Shown: positions 51,087-58,509 of the stretch, in pieces
How positions within the stretch are numbered: the stretch's first letter is position 1
How the letters are laid out: each line of letters opens with the position of its first letter
Origin: Cyclobacteriaceae bacterium
GTDB taxonomy: Bacteria; Bacteroidota; Bacteroidia; Cytophagales; Cyclobacteriaceae
Direction: 5' to 3'
Length of the DNA: 58,509 nucleotides
NCBI GenBank assembly: GCA_020436085.1
Contig: JAGQYM010000025.1
Span: forward strand, 1-58,509
Position numbers and translations under genes: made by a program
The notes under the pieces: generated by a model
Told to the model about the DNA's origin: nothing
Seen by the model: only the letters and a program-made list of their open reading frames with translations
The model's database searches: none

Positions 51087-52894
51087 TACAGAAATTGTCC
51101 GTTGAGTACATACTGTTCGATGTAAGGTCGCTTGGTCTCACCGATCAAATATTTTTCGATGATCAAACTGGCGATTGAAGCCGCTGCTCTCGCTCCTTGC
51201 CCCGCGTCCTCCACGTACACAGACACGGCAATCTTAGGATTGTCCCTTGGAGCAAAGGCAATGAATACAGAATGGTCTGGCAACGGATCGTTTTGCACGG
51301 TACCAGTCTTTCCACAAACGATAAAATCCTGAAGCTTGGCGCGATACTGGCCTGTACCAGACTCCACCACTTGCTGCATAGCATCCACAGCGATCTCAAA
51401 ATACTGCGGATCGATAGTAGTTGAAAGTTTCTCCTGATACTTTGGTAATGGTCCTTCAGAGCCAATATTTTTAATTAAGTGCGGTCGATAGTAATAACCA
51501 CGGTTAGCTACGATCGAGGCAAAGTTTGCCATCTGAAGCGGCACTACCAGATTTTCTCCTTCTCCAATGGCAAGGGAGTAAATGTTTGAAAATTTCCAGG
51601 GCCGGTTGTTATAGGCGCGATCATAATACTCAGGTGTAGGAATCAATCCTCCTTTTTCGTTTGGCAGGTCTACACCAAGGCTTCCGCCAAACCCAAAACT
51701 CCTGATGTGCTTATTCCATTCAGCAAGCCCAATTCTTGTGTCTTCGTAAGGATCATTTGATACCCCTTTGTTGAGCATCCTCCTAAGCACTCCATGAAAA
51801 TATGGATTGCACGAATTTGCAATCGCACCCCTCAAGTCTTCGTTAGAGTGCGCTCCATGACATCCAATGATTGAGCGGTCACAATAGATTCGTGTCTCTG
51901 GTCTTATCACACCCTCTTGCAACGCTGTCATCGCCTGCGCAATCTTAAATATCGACCCGGGTCGATACTGTGCCATGAGTGGTCGGGTGAAGAGAGGCTT
52001 GTTCGTGTCGTTGCTGATCAGCACAAAGTTGGAACTGTAATTTCTCCCTGTCAGAAGATTAGGATCATAAGAAGGCCCTGAGATGAGAGCAAGTATTTCA
52101 CCTGAAGATGGTTCTATGGCAACCACACTCCCAGCTTTCCCTTTCATGAGGAACTCACCATATTGCTGCAGATCAATATCAATACTGCTTACCAGATCTT
52201 TCCCAGGAATTGATAGCGTGTCATAGGCTCCATCTTTGAAAGAGCCTTTTTCGATTCCGCGCACATTCCGCAGTTTGAATTTTACACCACGCTTGCCTCT
52301 CAACTGCTCCTCGTAATATGCCTCGATTCCGCTTTGCCCAACATAGTCGCCCTGGCGATATATTCCTGACTCATCCCTCGCCAGTTGGTCCTTTGAAATT
52401 TCACTTACATATCCCAAGGCATTGGCGAGGGCAGATGTGGTGTATGACCGCGTAGTTCGTGCCTGCACGTACAGGCCAGGGAATTCATCCAGATGATCCT
52501 GAATGCGTGCGAACTCCGGATTCGAAAGTCGGTCAATAAAAAGGGTAGGCTTGTATGGAGAGTACTCCTTTCGGGCACGCATCTCTTTAAACCTTTTGCG
52601 AAGCTCTTCCCTCGATATTTGAAAAACCTCACAAAATCGGGCTGAGTCAAATTCCTTAACCTCTTTGCGAATAATATTGATGTCAAATTCAGGCGTGTTG
52701 TATACAATCAACTTTCCATTGCGATCATAAATGAGACCACGGAAAGGATATTCTACCTCCTTCAAGATCGCATTACTGTCTGCAAGCTCAGCATACCTGT
52801 TGTCAAGTACCTGGATAGAGAACAACTTGACCAGGAAAACCAAGCCGGTAATAATAAAAATGATTTGTAGTATTTCTTTCCTCCCTTCGTTCAT
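51083..52894 (-). CDS. mrdA: Penicillin-binding protein 2
   Basis: The transpeptidase of the elongasome. One N-terminal membrane anchor (about 9-28), pedestal domain with RGLIYDRNGKLIVYN, and transpeptidase domain with active-site Ser314-x-x-Lys317 (RPGSIFK), SxN-type motif in NSCNPYF, and KTG in VCGKTGTVQN. At 603 residues it is a normal PBP2. It overlaps mreD and rodA by 4 nt at each end, so the stoichiometry is probably translationally coupled. Confidence 0.95.
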   Translation of the reverse strand: MNEGRKEILQIIFIITGLVFLVKLFSIQVLDNRYAELADSNAILKEVEYPFRGLIYDRNGKLIVYNTPEFDINIIRKEVKEFDSARFCEVFQISREELRKRFKEMRARKEYSPYKPTLFIDRLSNPEFARIQDHLDEFPGLYVQARTTRSYTTSALANALGYVSEISKDQLARDESGIYRQGDYVGQSGIEAYYEEQLRGKRGVKFKLRNVRGIEKGSFKDGAYDTLSIPGKDLVSSIDIDLQQYGEFLMKGKAGSVVAIEPSSGEILALISGPSYDPNLLTGRNYSSNFVLISNDTNKPLFTRPLMAQYRPGSIFKIAQAMTALQEGVIRPETRIYCDRSIIGCHGAHSNEDLRGAIANSCNPYFHGVLRRMLNKGVSNDPYEDTRIGLAEWNKHIRSFGFGGSLGVDLPNEKGGLIPTPEYYDRAYNNRPWKFSNIYSLAIGEGENLVVPLQMANFASIVANRGYYYRPHLIKNIGSEGPLPKYQEKLSTTIDPQYFEIAVDAMQQVVESGTGQYRAKLQDFIVCGKTGTVQNDPLPDHSVFIAFAPRDNPKIAVSVYVEDAGQGARAAASIASLIIEKYLIGETKRPYIEQYVLNGQFLY

Positions 52895-53406
52895 GATCTT
52901 CTTTGCCCAGGCAGTAGGTACTGCATCAACAGGATGATAGAGAAGGTAAAGATAGTGCTAAAAAAAACTTTAGAAAAAGTATAACCCGGAAGTCCAAACC
53001 CGCCTGCTTCGATGAAGAATAAGGCGAAGTGGTGAACGAATATTATTGGAAGAGAATAGATGAGGAACCATTGAAAGCCATTTGCCGCCAGCGTGGGGCC
53101 CTCACCAGCGTCATAGCCTCCCTGCGGAGTGATCCGGCCCAGCCAAAAGTTTCTCACAAAGCCAACCAGCACCAAAGTCGCTGCATGCAAACCAAGGCTG
53201 TCATAAAAAATGTCAATCATGAATCCCAACAGGAATCCAAGGACCATCAATACCAGCGTGTTGGTTTCAATGGGTAGAAACAAGAGAAAAGCGACATAAA
53301 TAAAGCAAAAGGCCGTATTGAACAGCACCAAATGCCTCATGAGTACCACCTGCAGAATCAGATAGACGAAGAAGGAAAGAAACTGCCAGATGGATGCTCT
53401 GCTCAT
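52891..53406 (-). CDS. mreD: Rod shape-determining protein MreD
   Basis: A 171-residue polytopic protein with about five membrane segments (starting near residue 8) and little else, of MreD length and position. Characteristic phrases: LPIETNTLVLMVLGFLLGFMIDIFYDSLGLHA, which is the conserved core of the family. It overlaps mreC and PBP2 genes by 4 nt on either side. Confidence 0.9.
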   Translation of the reverse strand: MSRASIWQFLSFFVYLILQVVLMRHLVLFNTAFCFIYVAFLLFLPIETNTLVLMVLGFLLGFMIDIFYDSLGLHAATLVLVGFVRNFWLGRITPQGGYDAGEGPTLAANGFQWFLIYSLPIIFVHHFALFFIEAGGFGLPGYTFSKVFFSTIFTFSIILLMQYLLPGQRRS

Positions 53407-54242
53407 TTTGGATTTCCAATGGTTACCTGTTCCAGCGAGTCTTTCTCTGCTTTCAAATTGCTACGTACAATCTCAACAAATGCCAGCTTGGTGAAATCCT
53501 GCGCGAGTCTTACTGTGATTTCATAAAACTGCGCCTCCGGACCAAGCTTCACTTCGCTGACCACACCCACGGGTATTCCTTCTGGGAAGACAGCATTGAA
53601 TCCAGAGGTCACCACGCTATCTCCAACTGCAGGATCGGCATGACGCGGAATAAAATTGAGTTGGCTATATAAAGGGTCTTTTCCATCCCAGTTCACCGAC
53701 CCAAAGTGATTTGTTCTTTTGATCATGGCTGACGTGTACTCGTCAGTATTAAGAAGTGAAATAAGGACTGCATAGTGTTCCGACACCGATTTTACTTTGC
53801 CCACAACACCAGCAGGGCTGATCACTGCCATACCAGGAGCAAGTCCGTCCTTCGATCCTTTATCAATTGTGATGAAATTTTTGAAATGCTCCACGGAGTT
53901 GTTGATCACCTTTGCACTTACGTAGTCGAATCGGTTGATGATCTGTGGATCTTTGATTTCGCGGACATCAAGCGAAAAGAGACTTTGATTTCTCTGCTCA
54001 AGTTTTGTTCGCAGTTCGGAATTCTCAGCGGCTAGCTCCGCATTAATTCTTCTAAGTGAGAAGTACTCCTTTATTCCCTGTGTGGTACTAATGATATTGG
54101 CAGCAAAACTATTGGAAGAATTAAAAAACTTTGTGCTTTGATATTGATTGTTTTGAACAATCAACCATGCTGCAAAAAACTCCAATACCAGAAACGTGAA
54201 TAAAGCCCTATACTGATAGAAAAAGTAAAAGAGCCTCTCCAT
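53403..54242 (-). CDS. mreC: Rod shape-determining protein MreC
   Basis: A 279-residue bitopic protein: TM about 12-30, a coiled coil (about 57-90, with LAAENSELRTKLEQ), then the two beta-barrel domains typical of MreC (VINNSVEHFKNFITIDKGSKDGLAPGMAV, VGDSVVTSGFNAVFPEGIPVG). It links MreB to the periplasmic synthases. Four nt separate it from mreB. Confidence 0.94.
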   Translation of the reverse strand: MERLFYFFYQYRALFTFLVLEFFAAWLIVQNNQYQSTKFFNSSNSFAANIISTTQGIKEYFSLRRINAELAAENSELRTKLEQRNQSLFSLDVREIKDPQIINRFDYVSAKVINNSVEHFKNFITIDKGSKDGLAPGMAVISPAGVVGKVKSVSEHYAVLISLLNTDEYTSAMIKRTNHFGSVNWDGKDPLYSQLNFIPRHADPAVGDSVVTSGFNAVFPEGIPVGVVSEVKLGPEAQFYEITVRLAQDFTKLAFVEIVRSNLKAEKDSLEQVTIGNPK

Positions 54243-54246
54243 GTTA

Positions 54247-55272
54247 TCAAGTCATCAATACAGATTTGAAGTGATTTAGGTTTTTCAACGCTTGACCGGT
54301 TCCTCTCACCACGGCACGTAGTGGATCATCAGCCACATGAATTGGCAGTTTTGTTTTCAATGCAAGTCTCTTATCCAACCCACGCAATAGAGCGCCCCCA
54401 CCTGTTAAGTAAATACCACGCTCGTAAATATCGGCTGACAACTCGGGGGGTGAAATCTCCAACGCCTTGAGGACAGCTTCTTCCAATTTTGAAATAGACT
54501 TGTCCAACGCGAAGGCAACTTCGGAATAAGAAATCTTAATAGTTTTTGGAATACCTGTCATGAGGTCACGACCACGTATTTCATAGTCATCAGGCCCGTC
54601 ATCAAGTTCGGTTAAAGCCGAACCCACCTCTATCTTAACTCTTTCAGCTGATCGCTCTCCAATCAAAAGATTGTGCTGGCGTCTCATGTAGTCAAGTATG
54701 TCGCGGTTGAAGGTATCTCCAGCAATCCTGATCGATTGGTCACACACAATGCCGGATAGCGCAATCACGGCAATGTCTGTAGTACCGCCTCCGATATCAA
54801 CAATCATATTACCGACCGGCTGCTCAATATCAATTCCAATACCAATTGCCGCAGCGATCGGTTCATGAATCATGTATACCTCCTTCGCATTCGCATGCTC
54901 GGCAGAGTCACGGACAGCACGCTTCTCAACCTCAGTAATACCCGAGGGAATACAGATCACCATTCTCAGTGAAGGTGGAAAAAGACGCTTTCCAGTGTCA
55001 ATAAGCTTGATCATGCCGCGGATCATCATCTCCGCAGCGTGGAAATCTGCGATCACCCCCTCCTTCAAAGGGCGGATCGTTTTGATGTTGTCATGAGTCT
55101 TTTCATGCATTTGCATCGCCTCACGCCCAATCGCCAGCACCTTATTAGTGTTCTTATCTATCGCAATGATAGAGGGCTCATCCACCACGATCTTGTCTTT
55201 GTGGATGATGAGGGTATTGGCTGTTCCCAGGTCAATGGCTATGTCACTGGTAAAGAAGTCGAAAAGTCCCAT
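54247..55272 (-). CDS. mreB: Rod shape-determining protein MreB
   Basis: The bacterial actin that organises lateral wall synthesis. Actin-fold nucleotide loops are clear: DIAIDLGTANTLI (10-22) and VDIGGGTTDIAV (about 158-170), plus the adenosine motif TGGGALLRGLD. 341 residues, standard. First gene of mreB-mreC-mreD-PBP2-rodA, with its own promoter. A rod-shaped cell is implied. Confidence 0.97.
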   Translation of the reverse strand: MGLFDFFTSDIAIDLGTANTLIIHKDKIVVDEPSIIAIDKNTNKVLAIGREAMQMHEKTHDNIKTIRPLKEGVIADFHAAEMMIRGMIKLIDTGKRLFPPSLRMVICIPSGITEVEKRAVRDSAEHANAKEVYMIHEPIAAAIGIGIDIEQPVGNMIVDIGGGTTDIAVIALSGIVCDQSIRIAGDTFNRDILDYMRRQHNLLIGERSAERVKIEVGSALTELDDGPDDYEIRGRDLMTGIPKTIKISYSEVAFALDKSISKLEEAVLKALEISPPELSADIYERGIYLTGGGALLRGLDKRLALKTKLPIHVADDPLRAVVRGTGQALKNLNHFKSVLMT

Positions 55273-55308
55273 TGATGCTTATATGATATTCAAAAGGTCG
55301 AAATTACA

Positions 55309-55342
55309 CAAATATAGGTTTCATCAACTCAACAAGTCCAAA
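55309..55342 (-). promoter_or_regulatory. Promoter of the mre operon
   Basis: Minus strand: -33 TTTG (complement of 55339-55342), 22-nt spacer, -7 TATATTTG (complement of 55309-55316), perfect. The leader before the mreB ATG is about 30 nt. Confidence 0.65.
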
Positions 55343-55414
55343 ATATTGGAAGCGGCACTTGTCGACTTGTCGAATGTTCTTGAAGTCCATTGACGGCAAA
55401 GCTTCCGTCCTCGA

Positions 55415-56941
55415 TCAGTGCTTAAAGTGCCTGAAGCCAGTCATGGCCATCGCCATATCATGCTGATCGCAGTAGTCGATCGAATCCTGATCCTTGATAG
55501 AACCACCAGGTTGAATGACAGCCTTTATCCCCGCCTTGTCAGCTATCTCTACGCAATCGGGAAAAGGAAAAAATGCGTCTGACGCCATCACCGAACCCTT
55601 TAGATCTAAGTTGAACGATTTAGCTTTCTCTATGGCTTGACGCAAAGCATCCACGCGTGAGGTTTGCCCTACTCCACTGGCCAGCATCTGACCCTCTACT
55701 GCCAATACAATCGTGTTTGACTTTGTGTGTTTGGCAATTTTGCTTGCAAAAAGCATAGCTTGAACTTCGGATGACGTGGGTTTCTTTTTGGTAACGACTT
55801 TCAAATCTACTTCCTCGTCAGTTTTGTTGTCAAAGTCCTGCTCGATCACCCCATTCAACAAACTCTTAAACTGTTTATCAACTTTCAGTTCACTTCTTTG
55901 CTTGAGAATATTTCTATTCTTCTTAGACTTCAGTAAAGTCAGTGCATCATCATCGTAGTCCGGTGCAATCAAAATTTCAAAGAAGAGTTTGTTGATTTCT
56001 TCAGCTGAACCAAGATCAATTTTTTGGTTCGTTGCCAGAATGCCTCCGAAAGCCGAAACGGTATCAGCTTCAAATGCTTTCAGGTAAGCTTCCTTCACCG
56101 AGGTTCCCGTAGCCACACCGCATGCATTAGTGTGTTTGATTATAACAAATCCGGTTTCTCCTTTGAACTCGCTCAACAAATGAACGGCCGCATCAATATC
56201 TACAAGATTGTTGTAAGAGAGTTCTTTTCCATTTAGTTTTTCAAACAATCCATCAAGGTCTCCATAATACACGGCATGCTGATGAGGATTTTCTCCGTAG
56301 CGAAGCGTCTTTCCATCCTGAACACTCGATTTAAAGCTTACGATATCTTCACTTCCGCTGAAGTATTTGAAAATAGCAGTGTCATAATTTGAAGTAACGT
56401 CAAAAGCCATTGCTGCAAACCTCCTTCTATCTTCCAGAGCGGTTGTGCATTTTTTGTCTTTTAGCAATTGAAGAACTTCTGAGTATTGAGTTCGGGACGA
56501 AACGATGAGTACATCTTTGTAATTCTTTGCCGCACCGCGGATTAGCGAGATTCCTCCGATATCTATCTTCTCGATGATTTCCTCGTGAGTGCCTCCTCCG
56601 GCAACGGTTTCTTCGAAAGGATAAAGGTCAACGATAACAAGGTCGATCGCAGGTATGTTAAATTCGCCCGATTGATCTACATCCGAAGCATTGTCTCTCC
56701 GATAAAGAATGCCTCCAAAAATCACGGGGTGCAACGTCTTAACTCTTCCTCCAAAAATCGAAGGGTATCCTGTTAGCGTCTCTACGGGTGTAACCTTGTG
56801 TCCGAGTCCCTTTATAAACTCTTCTGTGCCTCCTGTAGACACGAATTCTACACCTTCGGCCGCCAGAGCATTTACGATAGGTTCCAGATTGTCTTTGTGA
56901 TAAACCGAAATAAGGGCTCTTGTGATCTTCTTGGATGTCAT
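55415..56941 (-). CDS. purH: Bifunctional AICAR formyltransferase/IMP cyclohydrolase
   Basis: PurH carries out the last two steps of IMP synthesis. N-terminal IMP cyclohydrolase (MGS-like) domain, about 1-195, with ISVYHKDNLEP, STGGTEEFI and GGRVKTLHP; C-terminal AICAR transformylase with KHTNACGVATG and the closing PGGSIKDQDSIDYCDQ and TGFRHFKH. The ATG at 56941 (MTSKKITRALISV, 508 residues) matches family length; the in-frame extension to 57007 adds 22 unrelated residues. Its promoter is about 60 nt upstream. Confidence 0.96.
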   Translation of the reverse strand: MTSKKITRALISVYHKDNLEPIVNALAAEGVEFVSTGGTEEFIKGLGHKVTPVETLTGYPSIFGGRVKTLHPVIFGGILYRRDNASDVDQSGEFNIPAIDLVIVDLYPFEETVAGGGTHEEIIEKIDIGGISLIRGAAKNYKDVLIVSSRTQYSEVLQLLKDKKCTTALEDRRRFAAMAFDVTSNYDTAIFKYFSGSEDIVSFKSSVQDGKTLRYGENPHQHAVYYGDLDGLFEKLNGKELSYNNLVDIDAAVHLLSEFKGETGFVIIKHTNACGVATGTSVKEAYLKAFEADTVSAFGGILATNQKIDLGSAEEINKLFFEILIAPDYDDDALTLLKSKKNRNILKQRSELKVDKQFKSLLNGVIEQDFDNKTDEEVDLKVVTKKKPTSSEVQAMLFASKIAKHTKSNTIVLAVEGQMLASGVGQTSRVDALRQAIEKAKSFNLDLKGSVMASDAFFPFPDCVEIADKAGIKAVIQPGGSIKDQDSIDYCDQHDMAMAMTGFRHFKH

Positions 56942-57004
56942 TGAAAAACTTGGATCTTTTAGAATCAGCCGGCACGACTGCGTCATACCACCTTTACGAA
57001 GCTG

Positions 57005-57035
57005 CAAAAGTAGGGCTATTTTAAAGATGCCGAAA
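57005..57035 (-). promoter_or_regulatory. Promoter of purH
   Basis: Minus strand: TTTC (complement of 57032-57035; one mismatch to -33), 19-nt spacer, -7 TACTTTTG (complement of 57005-57012), perfect. The position, inside the extended open frame, supports the shorter purH start at 56941. Confidence 0.6.
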
Positions 57036-57075
57036 TGACATCAGTCGAAATTTCGAGAAAGTAAAAATTGTCGGG

Positions 57076-57897
57076 CTAGAAGTCTACTTGAGGTATTGGC
57101 TCAACCTCAACGCTGAAGTCATCCGCATCCAAAAAGGCAGGAAATTTATCCCGATAGGCTTGTAAGGCGTTGCCACCAATTTCAACCGTTTTAATTGCTT
57201 CCATTCCTTCCACGGTAAATACGGGTTCTCCCTTTGGATTTACGATTGTTGAAAGGCCATTGTACTCAACCCCCTTTCCATCAATGCCGATTCGATTGAC
57301 ACCAACCACGTAAGAAAGGTTTTCTATTGCGCGGGCTTTCAGCAAAGTATCCCATGCCTGCACTCTTACCTTAGGCCAGTTGGCAACGTAAATGGCGAGG
57401 TCATAGGTCGGTTTTTTTAATGTAGAGTTCCAACGGTTTCTGCTCCAAACTGGAAAACGAAGGTCATAACATACAAGCGGGCAAATCCTCCAACCCTTCC
57501 AGTGACCTACCAATAAGCTTTCACCAGGAGAAAACACTTGATGCTCTTCGGCCATCCTGAAAAGATGTCTCTTGTCGTAGGTCTTGAAATTGCCACCCGG
57601 CTCCATCCACAACAGCCTGTTGTAGTATCTGTCGTGAACCAGGGCGATGAAACTACCAAGAACAAGCGCGCCTGTCTGGTCCGCCATCTGACGCATCCAT
57701 TTGAAAGTGCGCATATTCATCTGCTCAGCCAGACGGGGAGCCGCCATGGTGAACCCCGTAGTAAACATCTCCGGGAGAACAATAACATCAGTAGATTGAC
57801 CAATTTGCCAGATTTTCTCCTCAAACATGGCCAGATTGGCCCCAATGTCCTCCCAATGTAAATCTGACTGTATTATGGTAATCTTTAAATCCTGCAT
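57076..57897 (-). CDS. Nitrilase-superfamily amidase (omega-amidase type)
   Basis: A 273-residue carbon-nitrogen hydrolase. The catalytic triad is visible: Glu43 (LPEMF), Lys109 (YDKRHLF) and Cys143 (LVCYDLRFP). Closest by eye to YafV/Nit2 omega-amidases, which hydrolyse alpha-ketoglutaramate and alpha-ketosuccinamate. The upstream neighbour resembles a methionine aminotransferase, a classic partner because such transaminases using glutamine release the omega-amide substrate. The two are 73 nt apart on the same strand. Confidence 0.9.
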   Translation of the reverse strand: MQDLKITIIQSDLHWEDIGANLAMFEEKIWQIGQSTDVIVLPEMFTTGFTMAAPRLAEQMNMRTFKWMRQMADQTGALVLGSFIALVHDRYYNRLLWMEPGGNFKTYDKRHLFRMAEEHQVFSPGESLLVGHWKGWRICPLVCYDLRFPVWSRNRWNSTLKKPTYDLAIYVANWPKVRVQAWDTLLKARAIENLSYVVGVNRIGIDGKGVEYNGLSTIVNPKGEPVFTVEGMEAIKTVEIGGNALQAYRDKFPAFLDADDFSVEVEPIPQVDF

Positions 57898-57970
57898 GCC
57901 TTTCTAAATCTGCTGCAAAGAAAGCGATCCCCGTTCAAATTGGGAACCCTTGTTGATAACAAAATCAGAA

Positions 57971-58509
57971 CTAAAAACGGTTCAATATCTCCGCGGCAGC
58001 CTGCAACGTTTGATCACCCTTGGCAAAACAGAAGCGAAGAATCCTGTTATCAGTCTTGTTCTTATAAAACACTGAGATCGGTATTGAAGCAAGCTTATGC
58101 TCCACCGTCAGCCATTGCGCCATCTCCATGTCTGACTTATCTGAAATCGCTTCGTACGACAGCAACTGAAAATATGAACCGTAGCAGGGCAATGGCTTGA
58201 AGGATGATTTTTCAACCAATTTCAGAAACATGTCCCTTTTCTCTTGATAGAAACCGGATAACTGAAGGTAGTGAGATGGCTCCGTCATGTAGTCGGCCAG
58301 CGCATATTGAACAGGTGTGTTCACACTGAATGTGATAAATTGGTGTGCCTTTCTGATCTCCCGGGTTATAGCTTCAGGAGCAATTGCATATCCCACTTTC
58401 CATCCAGTGGCGTGAAACGTTTTTCCGAATGAATACACCGCAATACTTCTGGCTGCCAAGGCTGGGAAGCGCAAAACACTTTGATGAATTTTTCCATCAA
58501 AAATGATTC
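57971..58509 (-). CDS. Methionine aminotransferase-like PLP enzyme, 3' part
   Basis: The C-terminal 179 residues of a class I/II aminotransferase; the frame is open to the right edge, so the gene begins outside the window. The PLP-binding Lys lies in SFGKTFHATGWKVGY, and FDGKIHQSVLRFP just before it, with CYGSYFQLL and the closing ILRFCFAKGDQTL, fits the YbdL/kynurenine aminotransferase-like group. The open-frame start near 58474 is an internal TTG (Leu), not the real start. It probably works with the adjacent omega-amidase in methionine or glutamine transamination. Confidence 0.88.
   Translation of the reverse strand, partial: IIFDGKIHQSVLRFPALAARSIAVYSFGKTFHATGWKVGYAIAPEAITREIRKAHQFITFSVNTPVQYALADYMTEPSHYLQLSGFYQEKRDMFLKLVEKSSFKPLPCYGSYFQLLSYEAISDKSDMEMAQWLTVEHKLASIPISVFYKNKTDNRILRFCFAKGDQTLQAAAEILNRF

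Noticed and set aside
56942-57007. 22-codon N-terminal extension of PurH
   Set aside because: It overlaps the predicted purH promoter, and family members begin at the Met in MTSKKITRALISV.
58472-58474. Apparent start of the aminotransferase inside the window
   Set aside because: The codon is an internal TTG coding for Leu; conserved aminotransferase sequence continues upstream to the window edge, so the gene is truncated.

Overview
The window looks like a chromosomal segment of a Bacteroidota bacterium, most likely order Cytophagales. Four things support this: a 16S rRNA 5' end of Bacteroidetes type at the left edge; Bacteroidetes-type promoters (-33 TTTG and -7 TAnnTTTG) in front of several genes; almost no Shine-Dalgarno sites; and gene families typical of the phylum (GLPGLI, DUF2480, DUF1573, DUF2520, PorZ of the type IX secretion system, HTH_40-tailed Pif1-like helicase, PadR regulators paired with prefix-domain permeases). 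The order-level call is an inference. I see no insertion sequence, prophage, CRISPR array or plasmid functions.

Layout. 1-769: start of an rRNA operon on the minus strand with its promoter and leader. 770-4303: minus-strand housekeeping run rpmH-rnpA-S41 peptidase-tsaB-DUF2480. 4407-9823: paired M16 peptidases, adenosine kinase and a secreted glycerophosphodiesterase. 9881-15576: a GLPGLI protein and a large outer-membrane barrel, divergent from a histidine kinase/response regulator pair. 15639-23144: two PadR/permease modules flanking an outer-membrane protein and a pirin. 23253-29632: Pif1-like helicase, MarR, small lipoprotein and secreted proteins, an aspartoacylase-like enzyme coupled to a lipoprotein hydrolase, and a small membrane protein coupled to a truncated Fur-like winged-helix protein. 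29715: tRNA-Val. 29935-35456: TetR/hydrolase unit with two matching operators, AsmA-like protein, orphan histidine kinase. 35549-42820: MazG, a small Cys-rich membrane protein, GlmM, cysteine desulfurase, a cytochrome-like lipoprotein, a CoA-transferase, DUF2520 and DUF1573. 43014-44959: second kinase/regulator pair. 44951-48776: tdk-porZ-recO and a ferredoxin. 49812-55272: complete mreB-mreC-mreD-PBP2-rodA cell-elongation operon. 55415-58509: purH, a nitrilase-type omega-amidase and a truncated aminotransferase.

The most interesting signals are regulatory. (1) At least six genes have a -7 element ending only 3-4 nt before the start codon (three of them GTG), which predicts leaderless mRNAs. 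(2) The two paralogous kinase/regulator operons share a tandem GTTAA array with nearly identical spacing and distance to their GTG starts; neither has a recognisable -33 box, as expected for autoactivation. (3) A TetR regulator and the hydrolase downstream of it each carry a perfect GATACC-N4-GGTATC palindrome at their promoters. (4) A PadR gene lies behind a near-perfect 15-bp inverted repeat that overlaps its candidate -7 box. No previously undescribed multi-gene defence or metabolic system is evident. The least explained coding unit is the membrane peptide plus truncated Fur-like protein at 29208-29632.
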